Source: Geomobilimonas luticola
GTDB taxonomy: Bacteria > Desulfobacterota > Desulfuromonadia > Geobacterales > Geobacteraceae
Reading direction: 5' to 3'
DNA length: 64,000 nucleotides
Assembly (NCBI RefSeq): GCF_018476905.1
Contig: NZ_JAHCVK010000001.1
Coordinates: 310,001-374,000, forward strand
A program made the translations under genes and the position numbers. Positions 26,666 to 37,100 of the stretch are shown here, in pieces (the first letter of the stretch is position 1; every line of letters begins with the position of its first letter). A model generated the notes under the pieces. That model saw only the letters and a program-made list of their open reading frames with translations. It was not told the DNA's origin and ran no database searches.

Positions 26666-27262
26666 ATGTCCGGACGCATCTTCACCCCCTTCGCCATCGG
26701 CCCCTTCACCATCCTGCCGGAAGACGCCCTGCCGCCTGAACCGTGCGGCATCCCCCTCGTCCTCGGCAGAAAGGGGGCATTCGGTTCGGGCGAGCACGAG
26801 ACCACCGCCTCCTGCCTGGAGATGCTGGCAAGGCGCCCCGAAGTCCGGGGTGCCCGGGGGCTCGACCTGGGGAGCGGCACCGGCATCCTCGCCATCGCGG
26901 CAATCCGGCTCGGGGCGGAGGCGGTGGTCGCCGTGGACATCGAGTGGCCTGCGGCAGTTTCCTGCGCCGCCAATGCCCGCCTGAACGGGATGGAGGACCG
27001 GGTCCTGACGGTCTGCGGAGAACTGAACTCCCTCCGCGGAGAGCAGTTCGACCTGCTCCTCGCCAACATCTACGCCGACCTCCACCTGGCCCTGGCCGAC
27101 CAGATGGTGGCCATGACCCGTCGGGGAGGACTGCTCCTCCTCTCCGGCATCCCTCTCCAGGACAAGTTCGACATCCAGAACCGCTTCGCCCGTCTCGGCT
27201 GCCGCCAGCTCGACATGGGCATCCTGGAGGATTACGTCACCATTCTCATGGGAAAAGGTTGA
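26666..27262 (+). CDS. PrmA-like class I methyltransferase (ribosomal L11 methyltransferase-type)
   Basis: A 198-residue SAM-dependent methyltransferase. It shows the PrmA-type pre-motif GAFGSGEHETTASCLEML, SAM-binding motif I LDLGSGTGILAIAAIRLGA, acidic loop VVAVDIE and the substrate loop LLANIYADL. The family's N-terminal L11-recognition domain is missing (PrmA is about 290 residues), so it may be a truncated relative with another target. The ATG at 26666 is chosen for its nearby GGAG; the frame is open to 26612. The gene diverges from the phosphohexomutase and is followed 64 bp later by the cyclophilin. Confidence 0.8.
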   Translation: MSGRIFTPFAIGPFTILPEDALPPEPCGIPLVLGRKGAFGSGEHETTASCLEMLARRPEVRGARGLDLGSGTGILAIAAIRLGAEAVVAVDIEWPAAVSCAANARLNGMEDRVLTVCGELNSLRGEQFDLLLANIYADLHLALADQMVAMTRRGGLLLLSGIPLQDKFDIQNRFARLGCRQLDMGILEDYVTILMGKG

Positions 27263-27326
27263 CCGAGACACCCCTACTTCCTGTATACTTGAAACCCTAC
27301 ACACCCCATCGCAAGGAGGAATCACC

Positions 27327-27899
27327 ATGCTGAAGAAAATCATGTTTACCCTCGCCTGCACCCTGCTGCTGGGGGGGACCGCCCTGGCCGCCGAAGGTAA
27401 AAACCCGGTGGTGCTCATGGAAACGAGCCTTGGCAACGTGAAGCTGGAGCTGTTCCAGAAGGAAGCACCCCTCTCGGTGAAGAACTTCCTCGCCTACGTC
27501 ACCAGCGGCTTCTACAACGGCACCGTCTTTCACCGGGTCATCCCCGGCTTCATGATCCAGGGTGGAGGGATGACGGCGGATCTGAAGCCCAAGACGACCA
27601 ATGCACCGATCAAAAATGAGGCGGACAACGGCCTCAAGAACGACCGCGGGACCTTGTCCATGGCCAGGACAGGTGATCCCAACAGTGCAACCTCTCAATT
27701 TTTTATCAACGTTGTGAACAACGGCGGACTCAATCGCCCCCAACCCGACGGCTTTGGCTATGCCGTCTTCGGCAGGGTGATCGACGGGATGGAGGTGGTT
27801 GACAAAATCGTGTCGACCCCACAGAAGCAGCTGAACATGGTCTTCCAGAACGTGCCGGTGACACCGGTGGTTATAAAGTCGATGAAAGTGCTGAAGTAA
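27327..27899 (+). CDS. ppiA: Periplasmic cyclophilin-type peptidyl-prolyl isomerase
   Basis: A 190-residue cyclophilin, exported by an N-terminal signal peptide (FTLACTLLLGGTALAAEG, cleavage after about residue 22). It catalyses cis-trans isomerisation of proline bonds during folding in the periplasm. Family motifs are VKLELFQKEAPLSVKNFLAYV, the catalytic FHRVIPGFMIQGG, LSMARTGDPNSATSQFFINV and YAVFGRVIDGMEVVDKI. An AGGAGG site precedes the ATG. A strong terminator follows, and the downstream genes are on the other strand. Confidence 0.96.
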   Translation: MLKKIMFTLACTLLLGGTALAAEGKNPVVLMETSLGNVKLELFQKEAPLSVKNFLAYVTSGFYNGTVFHRVIPGFMIQGGGMTADLKPKTTNAPIKNEADNGLKNDRGTLSMARTGDPNSATSQFFINVVNNGGLNRPQPDGFGYAVFGRVIDGMEVVDKIVSTPQKQLNMVFQNVPVTPVVIKSMKVLK

Positions 27900-27903
27900 C
27901 AAA

Positions 27904-27927
27904 AAGGGCGCCGGCAACGGCGCCCTT
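27904..27927. terminator. Terminator-like hairpin after ppiA
   Basis: A perfect 10-bp stem AAGGGCGCCG / CGGCGCCCTT closes a GCAA tetraloop. It begins within five bases of the stop codon, and A-rich sequence on the left also gives T's on the minus strand. Confidence 0.75.
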
Positions 27928-27986
27928 CGCTTGTCTCGACATCATTCTACCCCCGGCGGGGAGATGCCGAGGAGTGAACGTAGTCC

Positions 27987-28700
27987 TCAGGAAAGCGAAC
28001 GTCCCCGCCGGACCGCCAGCAGCGCAACATTACCCACCGTGAACAGCAATGCCCCCGCCAGCGCCCATCCTGCCCCCGGTTCCCGGTGGATCTCCACCAG
28101 TGCCACCGGCGCCGGCATGAACCCCACCTCCTTCAGGTAGATCCCGAACCCCCGGTGAAAGAAGGGGTGGTTGGGGCTGACGGTCCCGGCTGCCATTCCC
28201 CCCGCAACGGTACGGACCCGGGCGCTGTACCCGGTCGGCATCCCCATGGGCCCCATGGCGGCGTCGAGCCTCTCCACCAGCACTACCCCGCCATCGGGAA
28301 AGCCGATAGTCGACCCCTCCCCCACCTCCATCACCTGCTTGAAGCTCCCCCTGGCGCTGACCAGATGGGCGACCATGATCAGCAGGAATCCTAGGTGCAT
28401 GACCTGGGGGGCGATACGGACCAGAAAATTACCCCGCTCCCACTTTTTGCCGAGGGACTCCATGCTGCAGAGAACGGTGTTGACCGCCAGCAGGGCCAGC
28501 AGGCCGATAGTCACCCAGAGCCACCAGGAAACGGTCAGCGGCGCCTCCTGCAACCAGTAAAACAGCGGCAGGTCGTTGAGGGAACGCCCTTCTTCCCCGC
28601 TGCTGGCAAAGGAGCCGATCGCCATGAACAGCAGCACCCCGGCCATGAGCCAGAGCCCCAGGTTGAGCGAGACCAGGTAGCGGTAGATCTTCCCCATCAT
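27987..28700 (-). CDS. Short ResB-like cytochrome c biogenesis family protein
   Basis: A 237-residue membrane protein with about four spans (residues 10-30, 58-80, 97-115 and 210-230). It resembles the ResB/Ccs1 family of system II cytochrome c maturation. The first span VSLNLGLWLMAGVLLFMAIGS and the histidine-containing third span HLGFLLIMVAHLVSARGSF are the recognisable parts. Full ResB proteins are about 450 residues with a large periplasmic domain; here that domain is reduced to about 90 residues, and no ResC/CcsA partner is adjacent. It begins four bases after the kup stop, so the two are probably co-transcribed. Its role in heme handling is uncertain. Confidence 0.75.
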   Translation of the reverse strand: MMGKIYRYLVSLNLGLWLMAGVLLFMAIGSFASSGEEGRSLNDLPLFYWLQEAPLTVSWWLWVTIGLLALLAVNTVLCSMESLGKKWERGNFLVRIAPQVMHLGFLLIMVAHLVSARGSFKQVMEVGEGSTIGFPDGGVVLVERLDAAMGPMGMPTGYSARVRTVAGGMAAGTVSPNHPFFHRGFGIYLKEVGFMPAPVALVEIHREPGAGWALAGALLFTVGNVALLAVRRGRSLS

Positions 28701-28704
28701 GGCA

Positions 28705-30522
28705 TTACATCTCCACCCGCGTCACGACACCCTGGAGTTTGGACGCCGGCAGCTTGTTGAACTGGACAAAATTGGGGGTGAGCTTCTTGATGACGGAGAA
28801 GACCCGCCAGACGGGGTTCATGGTGGAGATGTCCTCGACCCCGTAGAAGATGACCTTCCCCACAATGCTGTTTTCCTTCATCAGCGTTTCGATGTCGAGG
28901 ACTTCCATGTATCCCGCCTGGATCTCGAAGGCGTCGAGCCCCGGCCCCATCCCTTCGGTGAGGCAGGTATACACACCGAACGGCTCATCGGTCCGGTTGA
29001 TGGAAATCAGGACGTTCCTTTCATACAGGATGTTGCTCCGGATGATGCAGTGGACAAGGTAGGGGGGGATGACGTCCTTCTCCCGGGTGAAGAAGATGCC
29101 CGTTCCAGGGATGTATCCCTTGGCGCGAATCTGCTGGTAACTCAGCATGAAGGTGTCCAGATCGAGGGGTTTCAGAGCCCGGTAGAGCGACTTCTGTCCT
29201 CTTGTCCAGATCAGGATGGTCCCCAGGGGGATGGATGCCAGGATGATCGACCAGTAGGCCCCGTGGGGTATCTTGGAAAAGGTCGAGAGGAGATAGAGGA
29301 GGTCTATCAGGAAGATGACGGCGACGATGGGAACTTTCCACTTCTTCGTCGTGTTGGCGAAGACGATCATCATCATGATGGCGGTGATGGTCATGGACCC
29401 GGTGACCGCCATGCCGTAGGCCGCCGCCAGGTTCCCCGACTTGCGGAACAGGAACATCACCATGATGACGGCGACCATGAGCGACCAGTTGACCGCCGGG
29501 ATGTAAATCTGGGACTGGAGGTGGGTAGAGGTGTATTCGACCCGCATCAGGGGCATCAGGCGGGTGGTGATCCCCTGGTAGACAATGGAAAAGACACCGC
29601 TGATGATCGCCTGGGACGCGATGATGGTCGCCATGATGGTCAGGAGCAGGAAGGGGATGTAGAGCATGGGCGCCTGTCCCTTGATCATGCCGAACAGGAG
29701 ATTCTTCGTCTCCGGGTTCTGGATGACGTAGGCCCCCTGCCCCAGGTAGTTTATCATCAGGGCGGCGAAGACGAAATACCATGCCCGGATGATGGGGCGT
29801 TTGCCGAGATGTCCCATGTCGGCATAGAGCGCCTCGCCGCCGGTGGAACAGAGGATGACCTCGGAGAGGACGAAGAAGCCGGGAAGCCCGTTGTTCCTGA
29901 AAAATTCCACCGCGTGCCACGGGTTTATGGCCGTTATGACCGATGGCATGGTGGCGATGGACGTAACCCCCGAAACAAAAAGGGCGCCGAAGTAAACCAC
30001 CATGATCGGCCCGAATATCCCCGCGACCCGGTCGGTCCCGTGGGACTGGAAAAAGAAGAGGGAAACGGCGATGAGGGCGGCGATGACGACCAGCACCCAC
30101 TGGGGGATCTGTTCGAAGCCGGGGACGAGATGCATCCCCTCCACGGCGGAGAGGATACTGATGGCCGGGGTTATGACCCCGTCCCCAAGGAGAAGCGAGA
30201 CGCCGAGAAAGGAGAGTATCCCGGCGAACGCCAGCAGCCTCCCCTGCCTGAGGAGCTTGATCAGGATTTCCCTGAGGACGATCTCCCCCCCCTGACCCTT
30301 CTTGCCCAGGCTCATGGCGAGCCAGGCGTATTCACAGGTGACGAGGATGGTCATGGTCCAGAAGACCAGGGAGAGGATGCCGAAGACGTTCTCCTGGGTC
30401 GGCCTGGTCAGGGTGAAGATGACCGTGAGGGTATAGATGGGGCTCGTGCCGATGTCGCCGAAGACCAGCCCCAGCGCCTTGACTATACCCCCCCAGAAAC
30501 TCTCCTGCTTGCTGCTATCCAT
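28705..30522 (-). CDS. kup: KUP-family potassium uptake protein
   Basis: A 605-residue K+/H+ symporter with about 12 spans in the first 430 residues and a cytoplasmic C-terminal domain. The family opening LGLVFGDIGTSPIYTL is followed by GKKGQGGEIVLREIL, SFLGVSLLLGDGVITPAISILSAVEG, STGGEALYADMGHLG and AWYFVFAALMINYLGQGA. The C-terminal part is shorter than in Escherichia coli Kup but complete. GGGGGC lies six bases upstream of the ATG. It is followed at once by the ResB-like gene. The leader contains a GC-rich imperfect hairpin (see separate entry). Confidence 0.96.
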   Translation of the reverse strand: MDSSKQESFWGGIVKALGLVFGDIGTSPIYTLTVIFTLTRPTQENVFGILSLVFWTMTILVTCEYAWLAMSLGKKGQGGEIVLREILIKLLRQGRLLAFAGILSFLGVSLLLGDGVITPAISILSAVEGMHLVPGFEQIPQWVLVVIAALIAVSLFFFQSHGTDRVAGIFGPIMVVYFGALFVSGVTSIATMPSVITAINPWHAVEFFRNNGLPGFFVLSEVILCSTGGEALYADMGHLGKRPIIRAWYFVFAALMINYLGQGAYVIQNPETKNLLFGMIKGQAPMLYIPFLLLTIMATIIASQAIISGVFSIVYQGITTRLMPLMRVEYTSTHLQSQIYIPAVNWSLMVAVIMVMFLFRKSGNLAAAYGMAVTGSMTITAIMMMIVFANTTKKWKVPIVAVIFLIDLLYLLSTFSKIPHGAYWSIILASIPLGTILIWTRGQKSLYRALKPLDLDTFMLSYQQIRAKGYIPGTGIFFTREKDVIPPYLVHCIIRSNILYERNVLISINRTDEPFGVYTCLTEGMGPGLDAFEIQAGYMEVLDIETLMKENSIVGKVIFYGVEDISTMNPVWRVFSVIKKLTPNFVQFNKLPASKLQGVVTRVEM

Positions 30523-30581
30523 GAACTGCCCCCGGAATCAACGATGAACGGAAAACTGTGAGGTCGCCGACAGGCGCTCGT

Positions 30582-30612
30582 CTGAACCGTGCCGTGACGG
30601 GTGGAGGTTCAG
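30582..30612 (-). promoter_or_regulatory. Hairpin in the kup leader, function unknown
   Basis: Arms CTGAACC and GGTTCAG (7 bp, perfect) enclose a 17-nt loop about 60 bp upstream of the kup start, with further GC-rich self-complementary segments around it. It does not fit a riboswitch class I know well enough to name. Confidence 0.3.
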
Positions 30613-30782
30613 GACCGTTCCACGTCGGGGCGCAGGCGCCTTTCGCCACAGCCGGCAACATATACCATTTCCACCCTGAATAGACAAGCAAAAACGCCCC
30701 TTTAGCCTTGACTTTTCAATGGGTTCCTAGTAGTTTAAGGCGTTTCGCACAAGGATTGCTTCCCATCTCGCCTGGAGGTCGT

Positions 30783-33557
30783 ATGGACTATAAAGAGACG
30801 CTCAACCTGCCGGTTACCGAGTTCCCCATGAAGGCCAACCTGGCCCAGCGGGAACCGGAAATCCTGAAAAAGTGGGACGATACCCGACTCTACGGAAAGA
30901 TTGAAGAAAAGGGGAAGGAGCGGCCGCTCTACATACTCCACGACGGCCCCCCCTACGCCAACGGCCACATCCACATCGGCCACGCCCTCAACAAGATCCT
31001 CAAGGACGTTATCCTGAAGAGCAAGCGGATGGAGGGGCTGAGCGCCCCCTATGTCCCGGGATGGGACTGCCATGGCCTCCCCATCGAGCTGCAGGTAGAG
31101 AAGAACCTGGGCTCCAAGAAGCACGAGATGTCCAAGCTGGCCATGCGCCGGGAGTGCCGGACCTACGCCGAGAAGTTCATAGCCATCCAGCGGGACGAGT
31201 TCAAGCGCCTCGGCGTCCTGGGGGACTGGGATAACCCCTACCTCACCATGAACTACGAGTACGAGGGGCTTACCGCCGCCGAGCTGGCCAAATTCGCCCA
31301 CAACGGCGGCCTCTACCGCGGCAAGAAACCGGTCCACTGGTGCTCCTCCTGCGTCACCGCCTTGGCGGAAGCGGAGGTGGAGTACGCCGACCACACCTCC
31401 CCCTCCATCTACGTCAAGTTCCTCCTGCAGGACGACATCTCCGCCGCCGTGCCGGCCCTGGCGGGGAAACGGGTCTCCCTCGTCATCTGGACCACCACCC
31501 CCTGGACCATCCCCGCCAACCTGGCCATCGCCATCCACCCCGACTTCACCTACGCCGCCCTGGAGGTGAACGGGGAGGTGCTGATCGTGGCCGACGGGCT
31601 GAAGGACGCCTTCCTGGCGGCCAACAAGCTCGACGGGAAGGTGCTGGCGACCTTCGCTGCACCGGTGCTGGAACGGAAGCGGTGCAGGCACCCCTTCTAC
31701 GACCGTGACTCCGTCGTGCTGCTCGGCGAGCACGTGACCCTGGAAGCGGGGACCGGCTGCGTCCACACCGCGCCGGGTCACGGCCAGGAGGACTACGAGC
31801 TCGCCCTGAAAGAGGGGCTGGAGATCTACAACCCGGTGGACAACCACGGCAAGTACATCGGCAACCTGGAGTTCTTCGGCGGCCAGTTCGTCTTCGCCGC
31901 CAATCCGGCCGTCATCGAAAAACTGGCCGAAGTGGGGGCGCTGGTGGGACAGGCCAATATCAGCCACTCCTATCCCCACTGCTGGCGCTGCAAGAAGCCG
32001 ATCATCTTCCGCGCCACCGAGCAGTGGTTCATCTCCATGGAGGCGAACGACCTCCGGAAGAACGCCCTGGAGGCGATCAACTCCGTCCAGTGGATCCCCC
32101 GCTGGGGAAAAGAGCGGATCTACGGCATGATTGAGAACCGCCCCGACTGGTGCATCTCCCGCCAGCGCACGTGGGGGGTCCCCATCACCGCCTTCTCCTG
32201 CACCGCCTGCGGCGAATACCTGGCCGACGGAACGATCATGGACTTTGTCGCCGAGCAGTTCAAGCAGCACAGCGCCGATATCTGGTTCGACTGGGATGCC
32301 CCCCGCCTGATGCCGGAGGGGACGACATGCCCGAAATGCGGTGCCACGGAATTCCAGAAGGAGATGGACATCCTGGATGTCTGGTTCGACTCGGGGGTCT
32401 CCCACGCTGCGGTCCTGGAGCCGAACGCCAAGCTCGCCTCCCCCGCAGACATGTACCTGGAGGGGAGTGACCAGCACCGGGGGTGGTTCCACTCTTCCCT
32501 CCTGGAGAGCGTCGGGACCCGGGGGGTCGCCCCCTACAAGAATGTCCTGACCCACGGCTTCGTGGTGGACGGCGCCGGACGCAAGATGAGCAAGTCGGTG
32601 GGTAACGTGGTCGCCCCGGAAGAGGTGATCAAGAAGTTCGGTGGCGAGATCCTCCGCCTCTGGGTGGCCGCCCAGGATTACCGGGACGACATCCGCATCT
32701 CCCAGGAGATCCTCACCCGCCTCTCCGAGGCGTACCGCCGCATCCGGAACACCTGCCGCTACATCCTGGGGAACATCCACGACTTCGACCCGGCGAAGGA
32801 CGCCGTCGAATACGGGCAGATGCCGGAACTGGACCGCTGGGCCCTTCACCAGCTGGAGCTTCTCAAGGAAAAGGTCCTCACCTGCTACGGCGAGTATGAG
32901 TTCCATGTCCTCTATCACGCCATGAACGGCTTCTGCACCGTGGAGATGAGCGCCTTCTACCTGGACATTCTCAAGGACCGGGTCTACACCAGCAGGAAGG
33001 ACTCGGTGGAACGACGCTCCGCCCAGACCGTCATGTACCGCATCCTCGATACCCTGGTACGGCTCATGGCGCCGGTGCTCTCCTTCACTGCCGACGAGGT
33101 CTGGGGGTACATGCCGGGAGCACGGGAGGAAAGCGTCCATCTGGCCGAATTCCCGCCCCTCAACCCGGAGTGGAAGGACGAGCAGCTGGTGGAGCGGTGG
33201 GAGCGGATCATGAAGGTCCGTACCGAGGTCTCCAAGGCACTGGAACAGGCCCGGGTGGCCAAGACCATCGGCCACTCCCTGGACGCCGCCGTAACTATCG
33301 CCGCCGATTCCGAACTGCTCGGCTTCCTGAACGGATATGCCCGGGAACTGCCGGCCATCTTCATCGTCTCCAGCGTGATGCTGACCGATACCCTCGCGAG
33401 CGATTGTTACGCGGCCGAAGGAATAGCCGGCATGAAGGTGCGGGTCACCGCCGCCCCCGGAGAGAAGTGCGAGCGCTGCTGGTGCTACAGCGAAGAGCTC
33501 GGCACGGACAGCGAACACGCGACCATCTGCCCGAAATGCCTGGCTGCGGTGAAGTAA
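30783..33557 (+). CDS. ileS: Isoleucyl-tRNA synthetase
   Basis: IleRS charges tRNA-Ile and edits mischarged valine. The 924-residue product has the class I HIGH motif (HIHIGH, about residues 62-67) and the editing domain (WTTTPWTIPANLA, HTAPGHGQEDYE). It also has KMSKS (about 601-605), the anticodon-binding region, and a C-terminal zinc finger of type CxxC...CxxC (CERCWCY, CPKC) found in the eubacterial type. The ATG at 30783 follows TGGAGG by five bases; the frame extends upstream, but that part is not conserved. It starts a run ileS-lspA-mfd-prsA-surA on the plus strand. No T-box leader was seen. Confidence 0.98.
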   Translation: MDYKETLNLPVTEFPMKANLAQREPEILKKWDDTRLYGKIEEKGKERPLYILHDGPPYANGHIHIGHALNKILKDVILKSKRMEGLSAPYVPGWDCHGLPIELQVEKNLGSKKHEMSKLAMRRECRTYAEKFIAIQRDEFKRLGVLGDWDNPYLTMNYEYEGLTAAELAKFAHNGGLYRGKKPVHWCSSCVTALAEAEVEYADHTSPSIYVKFLLQDDISAAVPALAGKRVSLVIWTTTPWTIPANLAIAIHPDFTYAALEVNGEVLIVADGLKDAFLAANKLDGKVLATFAAPVLERKRCRHPFYDRDSVVLLGEHVTLEAGTGCVHTAPGHGQEDYELALKEGLEIYNPVDNHGKYIGNLEFFGGQFVFAANPAVIEKLAEVGALVGQANISHSYPHCWRCKKPIIFRATEQWFISMEANDLRKNALEAINSVQWIPRWGKERIYGMIENRPDWCISRQRTWGVPITAFSCTACGEYLADGTIMDFVAEQFKQHSADIWFDWDAPRLMPEGTTCPKCGATEFQKEMDILDVWFDSGVSHAAVLEPNAKLASPADMYLEGSDQHRGWFHSSLLESVGTRGVAPYKNVLTHGFVVDGAGRKMSKSVGNVVAPEEVIKKFGGEILRLWVAAQDYRDDIRISQEILTRLSEAYRRIRNTCRYILGNIHDFDPAKDAVEYGQMPELDRWALHQLELLKEKVLTCYGEYEFHVLYHAMNGFCTVEMSAFYLDILKDRVYTSRKDSVERRSAQTVMYRILDTLVRLMAPVLSFTADEVWGYMPGAREESVHLAEFPPLNPEWKDEQLVERWERIMKVRTEVSKALEQARVAKTIGHSLDAAVTIAADSELLGFLNGYARELPAIFIVSSVMLTDTLASDCYAAEGIAGMKVRVTAAPGEKCERCWCYSEELGTDSEHATICPKCLAAVK

Positions 33558-33601
33558 TCCTCGGCGGTTAAAGCTTTTTGCCTTATTAGGAAATCGAATC
33601 C

Positions 33602-34114
33602 ATGAAACTGAAATACCTCACGCTCCTCGTGGTCTCCACCCTGCTCATCGGCATCGACCAGGCAACCAAGCTCTACATCGACCGGACCATGGATCTCCAC
33701 TCATCCATAACCGTCGTGGAGAATTTCTTCAATATCACCTACATGCGCAACAAGGGGGCGGCTTTCAGTTTCCTGGCCAACTTCAGCTACCGCCTCCCCT
33801 TCTTTATCCTCGTCTCCCTGATTGCCGTGGTGGTTATCGTCACCTTTTTCCGCAAGCTCCGGCCTGACCAGAATTTCACCGCTTTCGCCCTCTCCCTCAT
33901 CTTCGCCGGCGCGGTTGGCAACCTCATCGACCGGGTCAGGCTGGGAGAGGTGATCGATTTTCTCGATGTCCACTGGTACGAACATCACTGGCCCGCCTTC
34001 AACGTAGCCGACTCGGCCATCTGCGTCGGGGTATTCCTCCTCGCCATCGACATGTTCATCGAGGAGCGCCGGCAGAAAAACCTCAAGGAGCACCCCCCCA
34101 AACAGACCGGGTAG
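33602..34114 (+). CDS. lspA: Lipoprotein signal peptidase (signal peptidase II)
   Basis: LspA cleaves signal peptides from prolipoproteins after lipid attachment. The 170-residue integral membrane protein has four spans. It has the family blocks IGIDQATKLYI, NITYMRNKGAAFSFL and AGAVGNLIDRVRLGEVIDFLDVH, and the catalytic dyad as Asp119 (VIDF) and Asp137 (NVADSAI). It follows ileS by 44 bp, a very common bacterial order, and mfd begins three bases after its stop, so translation is probably coupled. Several lipoproteins in this window (Pal, CpoB, PrsA-like) would be substrates. Confidence 0.97.
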   Translation: MKLKYLTLLVVSTLLIGIDQATKLYIDRTMDLHSSITVVENFFNITYMRNKGAAFSFLANFSYRLPFFILVSLIAVVVIVTFFRKLRPDQNFTAFALSLIFAGAVGNLIDRVRLGEVIDFLDVHWYEHHWPAFNVADSAICVGVFLLAIDMFIEERRQKNLKEHPPKQTG

Positions 34115-34117
34115 ACC

Positions 34118-37100
34118 ATGGCGACCACCCACCAGGACCACATCAAACAGCTTGCCCCGGCCCTCAGCGCCGAAGATTCTCTCGTGACCGTTGCCGGCCT
34201 CAAGGGTTCAGCCCCGGCCTACCTCCTGGCCAGGCTGATGCCCGATCTTCCGGCACCGCTCCTGGTCATCACCCCTGACCCTGAATCTGCGGAGGAGCTC
34301 TGGCGGGAACTCTGCTTCTATGACGGCGACGCCGAGGGAATACTCTATTTCCCGTCATGGGATACGGCCCCCTTCGAACCCGCCTCCCCCCATGCCGACA
34401 TCATCGGACAACGCCTCAATGCCCTCTTCCGCCTCCTGGACGGACGGGCCAGGACCGTGGTCACCCCCCTCGCAGCACTGGCTCAGCGGGTACTGCCGCG
34501 ACAGACGCTGGGGGAGGTCTCCCACTACCTGGTTTCGGGGGAAGAGGCGGAACGGGAAACCCTCCTGGGGAAACTGGTCAAACTCGGCTATTCCCACGTC
34601 CCCCTCGTGGAAGACCGGGGTTCCTTCGCCAGTCGGGGGGGGATACTGGACATCTTCCCCCCCAACCTCCCTGAACCGGTCCGTATCGAGTTCTTCGGCG
34701 ATTTCGTCGACACCATCCGAACCTTTGACCCGGTCTCCCAGCGCTCTCTTCGCCCCCTCTCCGAACTGGTCCTTCTCCCGTCCCGGGAGGTAATCCTTAC
34801 CGACGAAGTCCTGCAGGGATTCGCGACCCGGCTGAAGAAGCGGTGCGACCATCTGGACATCCCGACCATCCGCCGGCGGGAGCTGACAGAACAGGTCCAG
34901 AGCTCCATTTACCCGCCGGGGATCGAGTACCTGCAACCCCTCTTTCACCCCGGCCTGTCAACGCTTCTTGACTATACCGGCCCGTCGGCGGTCCGGGTCC
35001 TGCTCGACCCGGAAGCCATCACAGCCGCCATACAACGCCGCGAGGACGAAATGGCAGCGGCCCTTGAGCGGGCCCAGGCACAGGATGCCATCACCTGCGA
35101 ACCCTCCGACCTGTTCCTTGCTTCGGCCGAACTGGAGAGCATCCTGGCCGGTGGCCGACGGCTCGTCCTCCCCTCACTCCTTCTGGACGAAGGAATGGGG
35201 GATAAGGCAATCCAGCGTTTCACCGTGGCGGACAACGCCGACCTCAAGCTCGACTTCGCCCCCGACAGCGAAGGGGTCCTGAAACCGTTGGTGGCCCACC
35301 TCAACGACTGGCTGGCGGAACGGCAACGGGTCGTCATGGTCTGCCATCAGCGGGGACAGGCCCAGCGGCTCTACGAACTCCTCGCCCCCTACGGGCTCCC
35401 CCTGGACATAGCGGAACGTCCCTTTCCCCGGGAGGTGCAGCGCCGGGACGGCAAGGTGGCCATCCTGGTGGGTGAGATTTCCCGGGGATTCCGGTTCCGG
35501 GAGGACGGGGTTACGGTCATCGCCGAGGAGGAGATCTTCGGCCGGCGGGTCAAGCGCCGCGGCCTTTCCGAGGCGCGCAAGAAACAGCTCCTCACCTCCC
35601 TGGCCGAGCTCAAGCCGGGGGACCACATGGTCCACATCGACTTCGGCGTCGGCATCTACCGCGGCCTCCAGCACCTCACCCTGGGGGACGTGGAAGGTGA
35701 TTTCCTGCTGCTGGAGTATGCGGGGAGCGACAAGCTCTACCTGCCGGTGGACCGGATCAACCTGGTGCAGCGCTACGTGGGTGCCGAGGGAATCGAGCCC
35801 CACGTGGACAAGCTGGGGGGTACGGGGTGGGAAAAGACCAAGGCCAAAGCCAGGGCCGCGGTGCAGGAGATGGCGGAAGAGCTCCTGAAAATCTACGCTG
35901 CGCGCCAGCTCCAGGAAGGACACGCCTTCGGTCCGCGGGACGAGCTCTATACGGAGTTCGAAGCCTCCTTCGCCTTTGAGGAGACCCCCGACCAGCAGGC
36001 CGCCATCGACGACGTGCTGGCGGACATGGAGAGCAGAAAGCCCATGGACCGCCTGGTCTGCGGCGACGTGGGGTACGGCAAGACCGAGGTAGCCATGCGG
36101 GGCGCCTTCAAGTCGGTCATGGAAGGGAAGCAGGTGGCGATCCTCGTGCCGACCACGGTTCTCGCCCAGCAGCACCTGGAAACTTTCACCGCCCGTTTCA
36201 AGGCCTACCCGGTCCGGATCGAGATGCTCTCCCGGTTCCGCTCCCCCAAGGAGCAGAAGGAGATCCTGGCCGGTGTCAAGAAGGGGGATATCGACATCAT
36301 CATCGGCACCCACCGCCTCCTCCAGAAGGACGTGGAGTTCCGCGACCTGGGGCTCCTCATCGTCGACGAGGAACAGCGATTCGGCGTCACCCACAAGGAA
36401 CGGCTCAAGAAGTACCGGGCGGTGGTGGATATCATGACCCTCACCGCCACCCCCATCCCCCGCACCCTCTACATGTCCCTCATGGGGATCCGGGACCTCT
36501 CCATCATCGATACTCCCCCGGTGGACCGGCTCGCCATCAAGACCTTCGTTTCCCGCTTCAACGACGAGGTTATCCGGGAGGCGGTGCTGCGGGAACTGCG
36601 CCGGGGGGGGCAGATTTTTTTCGTCCACAACCGGGTACAGAGCATCGGTGCCATGGCCGAGCACCTCGGCCGCATCGTACCGGAGGCACGCATCGCCGTG
36701 GGGCACGGCCAGATGGACGAAAAAGAGCTGGAGAAGGTGATGCTCGGCTTCATGCATGGCGAGACCAATCTCCTCCTCTCCACGACCATCATCGAGTCGG
36801 GGCTCGACATCCCCACCGCCAACACCCTCATCGTCAACCGGGCCGACAGCTTCGGCCTGGCCCAGCTCTACCAGCTGCGGGGCAGGGTCGGCCGTTCCAA
36901 GCAGCGGGCCTACGCCTACTTCCTTATCCCCGGCGAGGGAGCCATCTCCAGCGACGCCCGGGAGCGGCTCCGCATCCTCCAGGAGTTGACGGAACTCGGC
37001 GCCGGCTTCCGCATCGCCACCCACGATCTGGAGCTGCGCGGCGCAGGGGACCTGCTGGGAGCCCGGCAGTCGGGGAACATCGCCGCCGTCGGTTTCGAGC

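Noticed and set aside
30523-30782. T-box leader for ileS or a c-di-AMP riboswitch for kup
   Set aside because: No T-box sequence or hairpin with terminator was found, and I could not match the kup leader to a known riboswitch consensus.
30735-33518. Long antisense frame across ileS
   Set aside because: ileS has every expected motif on the other strand; the mirror frame is rich in Gly, Val, Asp and His, typical of GC-rich antisense reading.
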